This document shows, piece by piece, positions 62,154-64,000 of a DNA stretch of 64,000 nucleotides. Source of the DNA: Chitinophagales bacterium (GTDB lineage Bacteria; Bacteroidota; Bacteroidia; Chitinophagales; BACL12); assembly GCA_020636645.1 (NCBI GenBank), contig JACJXO010000010.1, positions 13,145 through 77,144 of the forward strand. The letters run 5' to 3'. Each line of letters opens with the position of its first letter. Position 1 is the stretch's first letter. Made by a program: the position numbers and the translations under genes. The notes under the pieces were generated by a model. The model worked only from the letters and a program-made list of their open reading frames with translations, did no database searches and had not been told where the DNA came from.

Positions 62154-63573
62154 GCGTTTATACAAATGGATCTATGTGTTGATGGCAACAGCCATTTTTG
62201 TTCTGATCCTGATCAAGGTCTTTCAGGTTCCCATTACGCACGATGAAACAGCAACCACTGTTCACTACGTGCATTACAATGCGTGGGAGATCATGATGTT
62301 TCCCGACAACTGGCCTAATAACCATATCCTCAATACACTTCTCGTCAAGTACAGCATTGCATTGTTCGGAGCGCATTCGTGGTCGGTCAGATTACCCAAT
62401 CTACTTTCCTTTCTGTTGTTTGCCTGGGCTGTTTACAGAATAGCATGTCTGTTAAACCCCAGATCTTTCTGGCTTCCTGTCACTGCTGTATTGTTCTTTG
62501 CCAATCCATATCTGCTGGATTTTTTCGGATTGTCCAGAGGCTATGGCTTGTCAGTAGCTCTGGAAATGACAGCGATCAGTTTTCTGTTGTCTGGAATTTG
62601 TCATCAAAAGATCCTTCACCTGTTTCTGGCTGCAGTGATCTCCTGTTTTTCTGCATATGCAAGTTTTACTTTGCTCCCCTGGTGGGCTTCTATGTTCCTG
62701 TTGTTGCTTCTAGCTATCTGGAAATTGGATACAAAGAGGAAATGGCAGAATAGTTTGTGGTTGGCTGCTTTGGGTCTGGGATTTCTCGCACTGATAGCTA
62801 CGCCATTGTATAAGATGCAATCAACTGATCAATATGTGTACTGGACATCAAACGGTTTCTTTTCTGATACCTTGATGTCTTTGGTCATCAACTGGAGATA
62901 CAGCGCTGTGTTGTTCGTTAATCCCAACAATAACTTAATAACTATAATCTGGCTGATCGTTTTGAGTGCTGCATCTGTTTTGCTGATCATCAGGCAACGG
63001 AGATCTACCGGAACAACAGACACACTTTATGGATGGATAATGGCGGTAGTCTGGCTTCCGGTGCTCATCAATCTGATCCAGATGATGTTGCTCCATACTC
63101 CGAACCTGAATGGCAGAACGGCTCTGTTCCTGTATCCGCTGGCATCACTGCTGCTGGCTACTGCACTTCCATTGATATGGCGAGCAAAGCAGGTACAGTT
63201 GCAGTATGTTACAGCAGGAATGGTTGTTTTGTTGGGAATATTTCACTTGTCTGATACCATGAAGCTGAATCAGGTTCGAGAATGGTGGTACGATGCAGAT
63301 AATCTGAAGGTATTAAACTTGATCAACCCGGAAAACAATCTGAAAGAGCAGGTCAGTCTGAAGACCAACTGGCTTTTTCATCCATCCATAGACTTTTATG
63401 TAAAGACCAGTTATGCTGATTGGCTGATTCTTTATCCCTATACAAAGGAGACGGACACAGCCTGTACAGCCAGCTATTACTATGCCTTGGAATCAGAGTA
63501 TCCGAACCTGCAGGATAATTATGAAGTCGTTCAGAAAATGTCTTGGGATCGGTGGCTGCTGAAACACCGCTAG
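62146..63573 (+). CDS. Multi-pass GT-C-like membrane protein
   Basis: A 475-residue protein with about eleven membrane segments. The first periplasmic loop carries VPITHDETATTVHYVHY, with the D-E pair typical of GT-C glycosyltransferases such as ArnT and PMT. FANPYLLDFFGLSRGYG matches the second characteristic loop of the same group. It overlaps the previous gene by 8 bp, so the pair is co-translated and probably acts on one glycan or lipid. The two lie between the two copies of the 23-bp repeat, but no mobility genes accompany them there. Confidence 0.75.
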   Translation: MNERLYKWIYVLMATAIFVLILIKVFQVPITHDETATTVHYVHYNAWEIMMFPDNWPNNHILNTLLVKYSIALFGAHSWSVRLPNLLSFLLFAWAVYRIACLLNPRSFWLPVTAVLFFANPYLLDFFGLSRGYGLSVALEMTAISFLLSGICHQKILHLFLAAVISCFSAYASFTLLPWWASMFLLLLLAIWKLDTKRKWQNSLWLAALGLGFLALIATPLYKMQSTDQYVYWTSNGFFSDTLMSLVINWRYSAVLFVNPNNNLITIIWLIVLSAASVLLIIRQRRSTGTTDTLYGWIMAVVWLPVLINLIQMMLLHTPNLNGRTALFLYPLASLLLATALPLIWRAKQVQLQYVTAGMVVLLGIFHLSDTMKLNQVREWWYDADNLKVLNLINPENNLKEQVSLKTNWLFHPSIDFYVKTSYADWLILYPYTKETDTACTASYYYALESEYPNLQDNYEVVQKMSWDRWLLKHR

Positions 63574-63646
63574 GTCACATGCTGCCAACACTGTCTTCCG
63601 ACACATACAACCGGAAGTCCTCCCCTTTTTTCACCATAGGTTTTCT
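63574..63646. other. Short gene-free stretch before the second repeat
   Basis: I see no ORF or strong structure. A T-rich run (CCCCTTTTTTCACC, near 63622) may end transcription of the two GT-C genes. Confidence 0.3.
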
Positions 63647-63669
63647 GTCACGCAGGCAGGGAACCGCCG
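63647..63669. repeat. Second copy of the 23-bp tRNA-Phe junction repeat
   Basis: Identical to 60116-60138 in the same orientation, including the GGAACCGCCG part that belongs to the tRNA T-stem in the other copy. Here no tRNA 5' half follows. It lies about 250 bp before an integrase gene, a usual place for an attachment site. Confidence 0.7.
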
Positions 63670-63696
63670 GTCGGCTTATTAGTTCTAAAAACAAAA

Positions 63697-63720
63697 ATCC
63701 CGGCTAAAAGTAACCGGGAT
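63697..63720. terminator. ATCCCGG hairpin
   Basis: ATCCCGG (63697-63703), 10-nt loop, CCGGGAT (63714-63720), followed by CTTGTTG. It is related to the hairpin at 60202-60225, and both lie on the same side of their 23-bp repeat. Confidence 0.55.
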
Positions 63721-63856
63721 CTTGTTGTGGTGTGGGGCGCACTACTAAAGCCTTTATTTTGCTTCCTTGACATTTTTTCTATTTCCTTCGGAAAGCCAGT
63801 TATTGCTGCATTTATAGGCAAGATTGAGAAATTCCGGAAAAGTGTGATAAAAAAAT

Positions 63857-63884
63857 AGTGTCCCCCTGAGTGTCCCCCTGAGTG
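63857..63884. repeat. Tandem 12-bp repeat upstream of the integrase
   Basis: AGTGTCCCCCTG occurs twice in direct repeat (63857-63868, 63869-63880), with a third partial copy AGTG. Its place just before the integrase promoter could make it a recombinase or regulator binding site. Confidence 0.6.
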
Positions 63885-63892
63885 CTTTTTCT

Positions 63893-63900
63893 TACATTTG
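63893..63900 (+). promoter_or_regulatory. TACATTTG promoter box of the integrase
   Basis: A perfect TAnnTTTG, 17 nt before the ATG at 63918. Confidence 0.45.
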
Positions 63901-63917
63901 AATAAAATCGATCAACC

Positions 63918-64000
63918 ATGGAAGTGAACTTCTATTTGAAGCGTCCGGGAGAAGCGGAGACTGCCATATATGCCAGCGTTTACTGGGACAGAAAGCGTAT
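63918..64000 (+). CDS. Tyrosine recombinase/phage integrase, N-terminal fragment cut by window end
   Basis: Only 27 codons are inside the window: MEVNFYLKRPGEAETAIYAS, then VYWDRKR. This is the beginning of the arm-type DNA-binding domain found at the N-terminus of Bacteroidota tyrosine recombinases (hydrophobic NFYLK, then a short hairpin and a basic turn). The catalytic domain lies beyond 64000, so activity cannot be judged. A promoter box and tandem repeats precede it, and a candidate attachment repeat lies at 63647. An integrated element probably extends to the right. Confidence 0.75.
   Translation, partial: MEVNFYLKRPGEAETAIYASVYWDRKR

Noticed and set aside
60354..63573. The two GT-C genes as cargo of an integrated element
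   Set aside because: Kept only as a hint within another finding. They show no compositional break I can see, and the integrase points away from them.

Overview
The window is a chromosomal piece of a Bacteroidota bacterium. The evidence is many secreted proteins ending in Por (type IX) secretion sorting domains, a PorV/PorQ-family outer-membrane protein, choice-of-anchor L and B proteins, a Reg_prop/Y_Y_Y hybrid-type sensor kinase, and repeated matches to the Bacteroidota promoter box TAnnTTTG directly before start codons. The tandem T9SS cargo genes and the gliding-associated C-terminus suggest a marine or environmental lineage such as Saprospiria, Chitinophagia or Flavobacteriia. I cannot place it lower than phylum from sequence alone.

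Layout. 1-9060: an ArsR-family regulator, then an unstable tandem array of T9SS cargo genes. It holds one large SBBP-type repeat protein, three intact Asp-box (YCF48/sortilin-like) propeller genes, one propeller pseudogene, and three progressively shorter 3' remnants of SBBP-type genes. The three intact propeller genes end in the same 264-bp GC-rich cassette (sorting domain + stop + hairpin). 9248-12196: a GH3 glycosidase fused to a beta-lactamase-fold hydrolase. 12197-13621: a repeat-rich strip with an orphan AT-rich gene. 13622-19860: housekeeping (small membrane protein, mutL, two rhomboid proteases, an EEP-family hydrolase, cysS). 19862-28881: a one-direction cluster with three radical SAM proteins, two methyltransferases, a GT4 glycosyltransferase, a diheme cytochrome c and a nucleotidyltransferase-like protein. 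This looks like an uncharacterised biosynthetic or modification locus.

28878-49524: mixed genes. They include a large T9SS-B adhesin-like protein, ridA, an EamA exporter, obgE-adk, an epimerase, a PQQ-type sugar dehydrogenase, hpt, a LysM glucosaminidase, an O-methyltransferase, a choice-of-anchor B protein, a PorV-like/lipoprotein pair, a saccharopine dehydrogenase-like enzyme and a two-component system. 49601-53755 is a giant PPC/Ig-like repeat T9SS protein. 53800-60001 (minus strand) holds galE, rfbA, heme A synthase, two overlapping OmpA-like ORFs and another T9SS repeat protein. 60103-64000 holds a tRNA-Phe gene broken at the T-loop, two multi-membrane GT-C-like proteins, a second copy of the repeat that breaks the tRNA, and the start of a tyrosine recombinase. 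The window therefore probably ends at the edge of an integrated element.

The most interesting signals are: (1) a heptanucleotide repeat plus C6 tract that puts a signal peptide out of frame with its T9SS cargo gene, as in a phase-variable locus; (2) the 264-bp portable sorting-domain cassette and the nested gene remnants around it; (3) the triple radical SAM cluster; (4) a recurrent geometry in which a TAnnTTTG-like box lies 3-5 nt before the start codon, suggesting leaderless mRNAs; (5) the broken tRNA-Phe and its linked repeat beside an integrase. All calls come from reading the sequence; no database search was run.
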